The notes beneath the pieces are model-generated. The model saw nothing but the letters and a program-made list of their open reading frames with translations. It was not told the DNA's origin and did not search any database. Both the position numbers and the translations under genes were made by a program. Positions 34,551 to 41,803 of a DNA stretch of 48,160 nucleotides are shown here, in pieces. Each line of letters starts with the position of its first letter. Position 1 is the stretch's first letter. Origin of the DNA: an uncultured Bacteroidales bacterium (GTDB lineage: Bacteria > Bacteroidota > Bacteroidia > Bacteroidales > Bacteroidaceae). Where the stretch lies: the NCBI GenBank assembly GCA_902789725.1, contig CADAPC010000024.1, forward strand, positions 1-48,160, given 5' to 3'.

Positions 34551-35756
34551 TTATTGATAATCAAACATAAACACCATCTTGTGCCACTTAGGATTGAGTT
34601 TTTTACCCTCGCCTTTCACGCTGTCGTGGAATTTTTTGCCCTCAGCCTCGCTGACATCTTTTCCATCGAGCGTATATTCATGATGCTCCTCCACCTGAAA
34701 GTCGGTGAGGGTGTGCGTCTTATGGCCATCGCTTACTGTTACAATCTGCGAGAAATAGGAAGGGCCACCTGCGGGGAAACCCACATACACCCACCCCTTA
34801 CCAAAAGATGGACGCTTGCCTTCCGACTCAGCAATGATGAAGGATATGCATCCCTCATCTTCGAAGCCAAAGATGGCGCCATCCTCATCGTCCTCTGTGC
34901 GTGTCCATATTTCCTCGCAACCGTCGCCATCGATATCAATAAGGGCGAACTTCGCCAACTTTCCATGCACGTCGTCGAGGTCCTCCTCTTCATACATCCG
35001 CTGCATGTCGTGGGTGCTGCCCGGATCGATGCCTACAAAACGCAGGTTCTGTCCGTCGAAGCTATAGACATCTTCAAAGAAAACAATGCTCCCCGCCTCC
35101 CGGACATATACACTTTTCCCCTCCTGAGGTAATAGGTAAAGAACTGGGCGCTGATCGGGGAAGAGCTGATTTTCTTTCTTCAGTGGACTCTCCTCGGGCG
35201 TGAGGAGCTTCTTGGCTGGGTCGTAGTCGTAAAAGATAGCAAAATCTTGAATGTCATCGTCATACATCCCCCCATGCACAGCAAAGAGCTTGTGTCCATT
35301 CTTTCGATTCCACACACATGCTTGCACTGCTGCCGATGCCTTTCCATTTTTTTCTCCATAGGGCGACTCAACAAAACCGTGCTTACGGTCAATGATGGGC
35401 TTGCCAGGATAATAGTCGCCTTGCACAAGCGATGGATTGGTGGCACGCACAATGCTATTGCCTTCTTTTGTTGGCCAAACAGCATTAAAGGCTTCGAAGA
35501 GCCCAACGATGTCGTTCTTGTCGCCTGCCACCTGAATGGTGCGCTTTTGCCAGTAACGTTCCACATCGCGCACATCGTAAATGCCGGCCTGAGTTTCCAA
35601 CTCATCATCAAGATTCTCCGCACCCGCAACCGAATCAGCCGACCGCAGCGAGTCTGTTTCGACAACAGCCGCATCTTCTGCGCCAGGCTTCTTTTCTGCG
35701 CACGACATCAGCACCGATACTAAAAGTATCATACATAGAAATGGGTATTTCTTCAT
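34551..35756 (-). CDS. Lipoprotein, paralog of the downstream exported protein
   Basis: A 401-residue protein starting MKKYPFLCMILLVSVLMSC, a lipobox with lipidated Cys at about 19, followed by an acidic linker. It resembles its downstream neighbour over most of its length (VWPT, GHKLFAV and the acidic loop ALIDIDGDGCEEIW). The DxDxDG loop here is closer to a canonical calcium site. I chose ATG 35756 rather than the earlier in-frame ATGs at 35777 and 35762 because the signal peptide then begins correctly. It has its own promoter. No function is assigned. Confidence 0.75.
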   Translation of the reverse strand: MKKYPFLCMILLVSVLMSCAEKKPGAEDAAVVETDSLRSADSVAGAENLDDELETQAGIYDVRDVERYWQKRTIQVAGDKNDIVGLFEAFNAVWPTKEGNSIVRATNPSLVQGDYYPGKPIIDRKHGFVESPYGEKNGKASAAVQACVWNRKNGHKLFAVHGGMYDDDIQDFAIFYDYDPAKKLLTPEESPLKKENQLFPDQRPVLYLLPQEGKSVYVREAGSIVFFEDVYSFDGQNLRFVGIDPGSTHDMQRMYEEEDLDDVHGKLAKFALIDIDGDGCEEIWTRTEDDEDGAIFGFEDEGCISFIIAESEGKRPSFGKGWVYVGFPAGGPSYFSQIVTVSDGHKTHTLTDFQVEEHHEYTLDGKDVSEAEGKKFHDSVKGEGKKLNPKWHKMVFMFDYQ

Positions 35757-35811
35757 ATTCATTCCATTCATTGTCAAACAAATTAACTCTTCTCGTAGTA
35801 AGTTTGCGAGG

Positions 35812-35843
35812 CAAAGGTAATTGAAAATCGGTAAATCACCAAA
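35812..35843 (-). promoter_or_regulatory. Promoter of the lipoprotein/exported-protein pair
   Basis: On the minus strand TTTG (35840-35843) and TACCTTTG (35812-35819) are 20 nt apart. Confidence 0.65.
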
Positions 35844-36024
35844 TAAAGAAGATGGAAAGTGGGCGAAAGGACACTATTTTTCAATTCAACCTCACCTTTT
35901 CACACGTTTTTCTGCAAATTCTTGACGAATTCGTGCAATAATTGACTTTCTAACTGATGGCGCCACGTCTATGCCCCCCAAACACGTGCGTTTTCCTCCG
36001 GTTCTTCCTCCATGCACCTTACGT

Positions 36025-36060
36025 AGTTGTTCGATAGTTGCTCGATAAAACATCGAACAA
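36025..36060. repeat. Inverted and direct TTCGAT repeat cluster
   Basis: TTGTTCGAT (36027-36035) and ATCGAACAA (36052-36060) are a perfect 9-bp inverted repeat. AGTTGTTCGAT and AGTTGCTCGAT (36025-36046) form an 11-bp tandem repeat with one mismatch. It could be a protein-binding site or recombination site. Confidence 0.65.
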
Positions 36061-36075
36061 GTAGTGCATAATTAT

Positions 36076-36195
36076 TATAAGTATGTTCTAAAAATTAGCT
36101 TTCAATTGTTTTTAGTTGATTTTGGAGTAGATTTGGGTGCAAGACCGCAGGGGCATAGCGAGCTATGGCCCAAGGGATTTTAGAACATACCTATA
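36076..36195. mobile_element. Miniature inverted-repeat element (MITE-like)
   Basis: The 120-bp unit has 18-bp terminal inverted repeats with one mismatch (36076-36093 and 36178-36195), including a perfect 13-bp core GTATGTTCTAAAA. The inside contains a small hairpin (GCATAGCGAGCTATGGC) and no coding capacity. No target-site duplication is clear. An alternative is a large RNA hairpin or a regulatory site; copy number elsewhere in the genome would decide. Confidence 0.55.
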
Positions 36196-36225
36196 CAAGA
36201 ATCGAACATAAATAGGAGGAACCTC

Positions 36226-36309
36226 ATGGGAAATCTTGGGGAAGACAAGAGAGAATTCTTTCTGTCCAGAAGGTTGAGGCGAATCACCTTCATATCAACG
36301 AACTTTTAA
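36226..36309 (+). other. 27-codon open frame with an unusually strong Shine-Dalgarno
   Basis: ATG at 36226 follows AGGAGG with 6 bases between. The frame encodes 27 residues (begins MGNLGEDKREFF, basic in the middle) and ends at TAA 36307-36309. Strong Shine-Dalgarno sites are uncommon in Bacteroidetes, which makes it notable, but there is no promoter directly upstream and chance is a serious alternative. Confidence 0.2.
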
Positions 36310-36315
36310 ATACTG

Positions 36316-36360
36316 GAAAAAACGCTTTTTCACTTTGTATTGTACTCACTTATTCGCACC
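36316..36360 (+). promoter_or_regulatory. Decayed upstream copy of the duplicated promoter
   Basis: Near-identical to 36401-36446. The -33 TTTG (36334-36337) and the 19-nt spacing are kept, but the -7 box is CACCGTTG (36357-36364) instead of TACCTTTG. Both copies start with an inverted repeat GAAAAA...TTTTTC. Confidence 0.7.
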
Positions 36361-36400
36361 GTTGGCTACGCGGAAGGTACTGACGTTCGACAATAAAAAT

Positions 36401-36450
36401 GAAAAAAACGCTTTTTCATTTTGTATTGTACTCACTTATTCGTACCTTTG
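36401..36450 (+). promoter_or_regulatory. Active-looking promoter for the membrane protein/GT9/acyltransferase genes
   Basis: TTTG (36420-36423), a 19-nt spacer and TACCTTTG (36443-36450) match the consensus exactly. It lies 51 bases upstream of ATG 36502. This is the intact copy of the duplicated promoter. Confidence 0.75.
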
Positions 36451-36501
36451 CAAACAGAAAAAATACGTAGAACTATTTATTCACATCAAAAATTCTACAT
36501 T

Positions 36502-36834
36502 ATGCAACTCTTAGACATCATTTCCCCTGGAGGTCGTCGCCCCATCAGACCTATTCTCCACAGAATTGACACTATTTCACCACAAGTTGACGAATCAACC
36601 ACTGTCAAAGATGTCATCGACTCTTGCCATCAGCCCAACACGGTGGACAGCACCATCACGGATAGCACCATCTTGGATACCCTTCGCTCAGGTCTCGATT
36701 TCTTGACTGGCAGGGGACACGATGGAGGTTCATCCACCGCATTTTGGGGCATTTTTCTGGTGGTCGTGGCTTTGGGACTGTGTTTCTACTTCGTGTGGTC
36801 CTACAGAAAAAGACGGCTTCTTCCACACCATTAA
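36502..36834 (+). CDS. Small single-pass membrane protein, function unknown
   Basis: A 110-residue protein starting MQLLDIISPGGRRPIRPI. Residues about 30-80 are polar and Asp/Thr/Ser-rich (TVDSTITDSTILDTL), followed by one membrane segment at about 81-100 (AFWGIFLVVVALGLCFYFVW) and a basic tail (SYRKRRLLPHH). I chose this ATG because it lies after the promoter; the frame upstream would begin inside the promoter. It is 11 bases upstream of the GT9 gene, so probably co-transcribed with envelope glycolipid genes. Confidence 0.7.
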   Translation: MQLLDIISPGGRRPIRPILHRIDTISPQVDESTTVKDVIDSCHQPNTVDSTITDSTILDTLRSGLDFLTGRGHDGGSSTAFWGIFLVVVALGLCFYFVWSYRKRRLLPHH

Positions 36835-36845
36835 TGAAGTAAGCC

Positions 36846-37913
36846 ATGCCCAATATTCATAACGGCACCCCCCTCAAACGGTTGCTCGCCATGCGCTTCA
36901 GCGCAATGGGCGATGCGGCTATGACCGTGCCCGTGCTCTATGCTCTGGCCACCCAGCATCCCGAACTGCGCATCACCATGTTGACACGCACACGGTTCGT
37001 TCCCCTGTTCGAATGGTTGCCAGCCAACGTGCAGGTGAAGGGGGTGGATTTTGCCGAGCAAGACGGAATCATCGGCTTGACAAAAATGTACAACCAACTG
37101 AGAGAGGGAAATTTCGATGCTGTAGCCGACCTTCACAATGTGCTACGCTCAAAATACCTCCGCACTTGTTTCCTGCTGGCTGGCACAAAGGTGGCCGTGG
37201 TGGACAAGGGACGCAAAGAGAAAAAAGAACTCCTTGGCCAAGGAAGGGAACATGCCGCTCTGCGTCCCATGACGGAACGCTACGCCGATGTGTTTCGCGC
37301 CTTAGGCCTGTCCATCGACCTATCCCAACCAATGCAGCTCGACTTGCGACAAGAAAGCTTCACGTCCATCAGGAGTCTGGTGGGCTGGAAAGCGCCTAAT
37401 GACAAGTGGATTGGCATAGCTCCCTTTGCAGCTCACGAATCAAAGATTTATCCATTGGAACGCATGCACAGCGTAGCGGACTTGTTGGCAGAAAAAGGCT
37501 ACACAATTCTTCTTTTCGGAGCCGGCACGAAAGAGGCTGGGATTCTCAAAACTTGGGAGAGGAACGACGGGGAGAAAGGACATATCCTAAGCATCTGCGG
37601 AAAACTGGAAGGACTAAAACAGGAACTGATGCTGATGTCGCTTTTGGATTTGATGATTTCGATGGATTCGGCCAACATGCACATGGCAGCCATGCTCGGC
37701 AAAAAAGTACTTTCCATTTGGGGGGCTACCCATCCCAAGGCGGGATTCTCCGGCTACGGACAAACTCGCGACAGCGAAGTACAAATTGGCGACCTGCCCT
37801 GCCGTCCTTGTTCCATCTACGGGAAGAAGCCCTGCGCATGGGGCGACCTCCGATGCATGAATATTGCACCAGAAATAGTGGTGGAGAAGGTGCTCAACAT
37901 GATTAAACCATAA
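36846..37913 (+). CDS. Glycosyltransferase family 9 (heptosyltransferase-like)
   Basis: A 355-residue GT-B fold enzyme. The start RLLAMRFSAMGDAAMTVPVLYAL is the typical GT9 N-terminus (R.s.iGD...t.P). Middle motifs include GIAPFAAHESKIYPLERM and the nucleotide-sugar region MDSANMHMAAMLGKKVLSIWGATHP. It likely adds a sugar from a nucleotide diphosphate donor to a lipid A-core acceptor at the inner membrane; the exact sugar is unknown. It overlaps nothing and is followed one base later by the acyltransferase gene, indicating a tight pair. Confidence 0.88.
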   Translation: MPNIHNGTPLKRLLAMRFSAMGDAAMTVPVLYALATQHPELRITMLTRTRFVPLFEWLPANVQVKGVDFAEQDGIIGLTKMYNQLREGNFDAVADLHNVLRSKYLRTCFLLAGTKVAVVDKGRKEKKELLGQGREHAALRPMTERYADVFRALGLSIDLSQPMQLDLRQESFTSIRSLVGWKAPNDKWIGIAPFAAHESKIYPLERMHSVADLLAEKGYTILLFGAGTKEAGILKTWERNDGEKGHILSICGKLEGLKQELMLMSLLDLMISMDSANMHMAAMLGKKVLSIWGATHPKAGFSGYGQTRDSEVQIGDLPCRPCSIYGKKPCAWGDLRCMNIAPEIVVEKVLNMIKP

Positions 37914-37914
37914 T

Positions 37915-38814
37915 ATGAACAGATACCGATTCATTAAAGGAAGCCTCTGGCTCATCAGCCTGTTACCCTTCCCTGTGCTATACGCCTTTTCCGATTTTTG
38001 CAGTTTGTTTGTCAGAAAATTCTACCGTACAAAGGTGGTGCGGGAGAACTTGCGAAGCGCCTTTCCCGAAAAGACGGAACAAGAACTCAAAGAGATTGAG
38101 AAGAAATTCTACCATCAGTTTTGCGACAATTTTGTGGAAGACATCAAGATGCTCTCTATGAGCAAAGAGGAAATGATGCGGCGCATGACTTTCAGTGGGC
38201 TGGACAGAATTAAAGAGCGCCACAAGGCAGGACAGCCCCTGCACTTCCTCTACCTGAGTCACTTTGGCAACTGGGAATGGATTGCTTCTATCAACTACCG
38301 TTTGCAGCCCTGGGGAACATCGGGACAAATCTACCACCACATTTATAACAAGATGATGAACCAGCTTTTCATGGACCTGCGTGGACAATATGGCGGAGTG
38401 AACATAGAAATGAAAGAGACTTTCCGCCGTATCCTCCAGCTGCGCAAAGAAGGGAAGAACTACACCATCGGCTTCATCAGCGACCAACAGCCCAAGTGGA
38501 GCAGCATTCACCACTTCGTGTCCTTCCTCAACCACGACACAGCGGTCTTTATCGGTGCAGAGCACATCGCCCGCAAGGTAGATGCTTTCATGTCCTACGG
38601 AAGGATGTCACGACCCAAGCGTGGCTACTACCACTTGGAAATCGTGCCCATGGAAGACCATCCCTCTACGCTGCCCGAAAACACTTTGACCGACCGCTAC
38701 TTCGAACTGCTCGATGCCGACATTAAGGAACATCCCGAAATGTGGCTCTGGAGCCATAAACGCTGGAGCCGCACCAAGGAGGAATGGCTCAAGCGCCAAG
38801 CCGCCCAACAATAA
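37915..38814 (+). CDS. LpxL/HtrB-type lipid A acyltransferase
   Basis: A 299-residue enzyme of the lysophospholipid acyltransferase superfamily, LpxL branch. The catalytic HX4E motif is LSHFGNWEW (about residues 117-125), followed by RGQYGG and IGFISDQQPKW with later FFIGAEH-like positions (VFIGAEHIARK). An N-terminal hydrophobic anchor is present (LWLISLLPFPVLYAFSD). It transfers a fatty acyl chain to a lipid A precursor or a related lipid. Placement right after GT9 supports an envelope lipid role. Confidence 0.88.
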   Translation: MNRYRFIKGSLWLISLLPFPVLYAFSDFCSLFVRKFYRTKVVRENLRSAFPEKTEQELKEIEKKFYHQFCDNFVEDIKMLSMSKEEMMRRMTFSGLDRIKERHKAGQPLHFLYLSHFGNWEWIASINYRLQPWGTSGQIYHHIYNKMMNQLFMDLRGQYGGVNIEMKETFRRILQLRKEGKNYTIGFISDQQPKWSSIHHFVSFLNHDTAVFIGAEHIARKVDAFMSYGRMSRPKRGYYHLEIVPMEDHPSTLPENTLTDRYFELLDADIKEHPEMWLWSHKRWSRTKEEWLKRQAAQQ

Positions 38815-38853
38815 CGCCCCCAAAGAACACCCCATCCTCCCCCCTACAGAGGT

Positions 38854-38884
38854 TTTTTCCGAAAGGTTCTCCCTTTCGGAAAAA
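38854..38884. terminator. Hairpin in the convergent gap (arm TTTTTCCGAAAG)
   Basis: Arms TTTTTCCGAAAG (38854-38865) and CTTTCGGAAAAA (38873-38884) pair perfectly over 12 bp. The T-rich side is inside the stem. On the minus strand it ends in AAAAAACC rather than a run of T, so it is an auxiliary hairpin in either direction. Confidence 0.6.
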
Positions 38885-38887
38885 GAC

Positions 38888-38921
38888 AAAGGGAAAGAGC
38901 CATTGCCCTTTCCCTTTTTTT
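38888..38921 (+). terminator. Intrinsic terminator after the acyltransferase gene
   Basis: Arms AAAGGGAAAG (38888-38897) and CTTTCCCTTT (38908-38917) pair over 10 bp, followed by TTTT. It lies 74 bases after the acyltransferase stop. It can also fold on the minus strand, downstream of rpsO. Confidence 0.85.
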
Positions 38922-38968
38922 CAATTCTAAGGCAAAGCAAACGCTCTGCCCACAGAATTACCGATGCT

Positions 38969-39238
38969 TTACTTACGCAGACCCAGTTTCTTGATAAGCG
39001 AACGATAACGCTCGATGTCCTTCTTCTTCAAGTAAGAGAGGAAACGACGACGCTGACCAACCAACTTCACAAGGGCACGGTTGGTAGCCACATCCTTGTG
39101 GTTAGCCTTCACGTGCTCAGTCAGATGCTGAATGCGATAAGTGAGGAGTGCTACTTGGCTCTCGCAAGAACCTGTGTCGGTGGCAGATGCACCGTACTCG
39201 GCAAAAATCTCTGCCTTCTTTGCTGAATCTAAATACAT
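38969..39238 (-). CDS. rpsO: 30S ribosomal protein S15
   Basis: An 89-residue ribosomal protein of the 30S subunit that binds 16S rRNA early in assembly. The recognisable run is TGSCESQVALLTYRIQHL, then HLTEHVKANHKDVATNRAL and the tail RRRFLSYLKKKDIERYRSLI. Length is normal. It is transcribed away from typA from interleaved promoters. Autoregulation by S15 binding its own leader is known in other bacteria, but I see no clear counterpart here. Confidence 0.97.
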   Translation of the reverse strand: MYLDSAKKAEIFAEYGASATDTGSCESQVALLTYRIQHLTEHVKANHKDVATNRALVKLVGQRRRFLSYLKKKDIERYRSLIKKLGLRK

Positions 39239-39324
39239 AAATGTAATGTTAAATAATGAATAATACGTTGTTCAACAAGCAAGAATTCTTTCAGCTGAAT
39301 AACCAACTTGTCGAAAATCGGGTG

Positions 39325-39356
39325 CAAAGGTATAGAAAAAATTGGTAATCTGCAAA
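39325..39356 (-). promoter_or_regulatory. Promoter of rpsO
   Basis: On the minus strand TTTG (39353-39356) and TACCTTTG (39325-39332) are 20 nt apart. Confidence 0.65.
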
Positions 39357-39372
39357 TTTTCCCGTACCTTTG
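39341..39372 (+). promoter_or_regulatory. Promoter of typA, interleaved with that of rpsO
   Basis: TACCTTTG (39365-39372) is preceded by ATTG (39341-39344) 20 nt upstream, an imperfect -33 box. It overlaps the span of the rpsO promoter on the other strand. Confidence 0.6.
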
Positions 39373-39464
39373 CACACGATTTTATAATCAAAGCTGCTCT
39401 TCAGCATGAGAATGACGTATTTCGTGCTGCGTTCAGCTTGTATTTGATTTTTTAAAAGACACTT

Positions 39465-41285
39465 ATGCAGGATATCAGAAACATTGCAATCATTGCGCAT
39501 GTTGACCACGGAAAGACGACGTTGGTCGATAAAATGCTCCTCGCCGGCAACCTTTTTCGTGAGAATCAGCAAACGGGCGATTTGATTTTGGATAACAACG
39601 AGCTGGAACGCGAACGAGGCATCACTATCCTCTCCAAGAACGTTTCCATCAATTACAAAGGCACAAAGATTAACGTAATTGACACTCCGGGGCACTCCGA
39701 CTTCGGTGGCGAAGTGGAACGTGTACTGAACATGGCCGACGGCTGCATCCTTTTGGTGGACGCTTTCGAGGGGCCAATGCCACAGACACGATTCGTGCTG
39801 CAGAAAGCACTTGAAATTGGACTGAAGCCTGTGGTGGTGGTCAACAAGGTGGACAAGCCCAACTGCCGTCCTGAGGAGGTGTACGAAATGGTGTTTGACC
39901 TGATGTGCTCGCTCAATGCCACAGATGAGCAGCTGGACTTTCCCGTTGTATATGGCTCTGCCAAACAAGGATGGATGGGACCTGACTACAATACACCCAC
40001 CAACGACATCACCTATCTGTTGGACGTGATTCTCGACACGATTCCTGCACCAGAACAGTTAGAGGGTACCCCACAAATGCTCATCACCAGTCTGGACTAT
40101 TCCACCTACACGGGGCGCATAGCTGTGGGGCGTGTGCACCGCGGAACCCTAAAGACAGGGCAAAACATCACCATCGCCCACCGCAATGGCAAGATGGAAA
40201 AGACTAAAATAAAGGAACTGCACACCTTCGAAGGCATGGGACACAGAGCTACAGATGCTGTCAGTTCGGGCGACATCTGTGCGGTCATCGGGTTGACCAA
40301 CTTTGAAATTGGCGACACCATCTGCGACTTTGAGGAGCCTGAGGCATTGCCCACCATTTCGATTGACGAACCCACCATGTCGATGCTCTTCACCATCAAC
40401 AACTCCCCCTTCTTCGGCAAGGAAGGAAAGTTCTGCACCAGCCGCCACATCGGTGAACGTCTCTACAAAGAGCTGGAAAAGAACCTCGCCCTAAGAGTGG
40501 AAGCAAAGGAGGGCACTACCGACCAGTGGATTGTCAGTGGACGCGGTGTGCTTCACCTCTCCGTACTCATCGAAACCATGCGTAGAGAGGGTTATGAACT
40601 TCAGGTAGGCCAGCCACAGGTTATCTTCAAAGAAATCAATGGCGTGAAATGCGAGCCGGTTGAAGAACTGACCATCAATGTGCCCGAAGAGTTTGCAAGC
40701 AAGATGATTGATATGGTCACCCGACGCAAGGGTGAGATGGTGAGCATGGAAGCACAAGGTGAACGGGTGAACATCGAGTTCGAAATCCCCTCCCGAGGCA
40801 TCATCGGTCTGCGTACCAATGTACTCACGGCCAGTCAAGGCGAGGCCATTATGGCACACCGCTTCAAAAACTACCAACCCTTCAAGGGCGAATTGACCCG
40901 CCGCACCAACGGTTCACTCATCGCAATGGAAAGTGGCACAGCATATGCCTATGCCATCGACCACTTACAGGATCGCGGCAAGTTCTTCATCTTTCCACAA
41001 GACACTGTGTATGCCGGACAAGTGGTAGGCGAGCACGTACACGAAATAGACTTAGTAATCAATGTGACCAAAGCAAAACAATTAACTAATGTACGCGCGA
41101 GCGGAACCGACGAAAAGGCACACATCATTCCCCCTGTCATCCTTTCGCTTGAAGAGGCCCTCGAGTACATCAAGGCAGACGAATATGTGGAAGTAACACC
41201 TAAGAGCATGCGCATTCGCAAAATCATTCTCGACCACCTGGAACGCAAACGACGAATGAACGAGAGCAAAACCATGCTCGCATGA
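39465..41285 (+). CDS. typA: GTPase TypA/BipA
   Basis: A 606-residue ribosome-binding translational GTPase. The G domain starts at [20 protein letters not shown], with [25 protein letters not shown] and NKVDKP. Domains II, III and V follow, with the BipA-specific C-terminus ending [16 protein letters not shown]. The last four residues are atypical: 73 bases further on a second copy of the terminal sequence reads [10 protein letters not shown] then stop, which looks like the original end. The gene is otherwise intact. It has its own promoter; a 180-base leader lies before the ATG if transcription starts near 39379. Confidence 0.95.
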   Translation: MQDIRNIAIIAHVDHGKTTLVDKMLLAGNLFRENQQTGDLILDNNELERERGITILSKNVSINYKGTKINVIDTPGHSDFGGEVERVLNMADGCILLVDAFEGPMPQTRFVLQKALEIGLKPVVVVNKVDKPNCRPEEVYEMVFDLMCSLNATDEQLDFPVVYGSAKQGWMGPDYNTPTNDITYLLDVILDTIPAPEQLEGTPQMLITSLDYSTYTGRIAVGRVHRGTLKTGQNITIAHRNGKMEKTKIKELHTFEGMGHRATDAVSSGDICAVIGLTNFEIGDTICDFEEPEALPTISIDEPTMSMLFTINNSPFFGKEGKFCTSRHIGERLYKELEKNLALRVEAKEGTTDQWIVSGRGVLHLSVLIETMRREGYELQVGQPQVIFKEINGVKCEPVEELTINVPEEFASKMIDMVTRRKGEMVSMEAQGERVNIEFEIPSRGIIGLRTNVLTASQGEAIMAHRFKNYQPFKGELTRRTNGSLIAMESGTAYAYAIDHLQDRGKFFIFPQDTVYAGQVVGEHVHEIDLVINVTKAKQLTNVRASGTDEKAHIIPPVILSLEEALEYIKADEYVEVTPKSMRIRKIILDHLERKRRMNESKTMLA

Positions 41286-41343
41286 GCTTTGCCGAGCGAA
41301 GAGGAGTAAGGCGGAAGCCAAACGACGAATGAACGAGAGCAAA
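41246..41343 (+). repeat. 25-bp direct repeat at the 3' end of typA
   Basis: The bases at 41246-41270 recur exactly at 41319-41343. The first copy is inside typA's last codons, the second lies after its stop. The 48 bases between them contain the present stop codon. Confidence 0.9.
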
Positions 41344-41379
41344 GATAAGTAAGACAAAAAAACAAAATTTTGCAAAACG

Positions 41380-41412
41380 GATGCATTGAAAAGTGTATAA
41401 ATGCATCTTTTT
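41380..41412 (+). terminator. Intrinsic terminator of typA
   Basis: Arms GATGCATT (41380-41387) and AATGCATC (41400-41407) pair over 8 bp, followed by TTTTT. Confidence 0.75.
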
Positions 41413-41489
41413 GTGCACAAAACAGCACTTTCTGTGCATAAAAAATGCTTTTTATAGAAATATTCTTGCAGAAATCAAAGAATTATTCC

Positions 41490-41497
41490 TACCTTTG
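41490..41497 (+). promoter_or_regulatory. -7 box for acpP-fabF-rnc
   Basis: TACCTTTG lies about 66 bases upstream of the acpP start, with TTG 21 nt further upstream as a weak -33 box. Confidence 0.6.
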
Positions 41498-41563
41498 CAC
41501 CGCAAATCGTATCAAAGTGACTAAATAGAAAATAATCAATTAACAATTAAAACATTTAAGATT

Positions 41564-41800
41564 ATGTCTGAAATTGAATCAAGAGTAAAATCAATCATCG
41601 TTGAGAAGCTCAACGTTGACGAAGCTGAAGTAAAGCCAGAAGCAAGTTTCACAAACGACCTGGGTGCTGACTCACTTGACACTGTTGAACTCATCATGGA
41701 GTTCGAGAAGGCTTTCGGTATCAATATTCCTGACGATCAGGCTGAAAAAATCGCCACGGTAGGCGACGCTATTGCATACATCGAGGCTAACGCTAAGTAA
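41564..41800 (+). CDS. acpP: Acyl carrier protein
   Basis: A 78-residue acidic carrier for fatty-acid synthesis. Its phosphopantetheine site is Ser 37 in [15 protein letters not shown]. Length and helices match the family. It is the first gene of acpP-fabF-rnc, and fabF begins 3 bases after its stop. The protein is cytoplasmic and carries the growing acyl chain between fatty-acid synthase enzymes. Confidence 0.97.
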   Translation: MSEIESRVKSIIVEKLNVDEAEVKPEASFTNDLGADSLDTVELIMEFEKAFGINIPDDQAEKIATVGDAIAYIEANAK

Positions 41801-41803
41801 ATT

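Larger units (their letters stand above)
35844..36419. other. Non-coding island with repeats and a miniature element
   Basis: No normal gene is visible in this stretch. It holds a cluster of inverted and direct repeats (36025-36060), a miniature inverted-repeat element (36076-36195), a 27-codon open frame with a strong Shine-Dalgarno (36226-36309), and the upstream copy of a duplicated promoter (36316-36360). The remaining bases show nothing recognisable. Confidence 0.7.
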
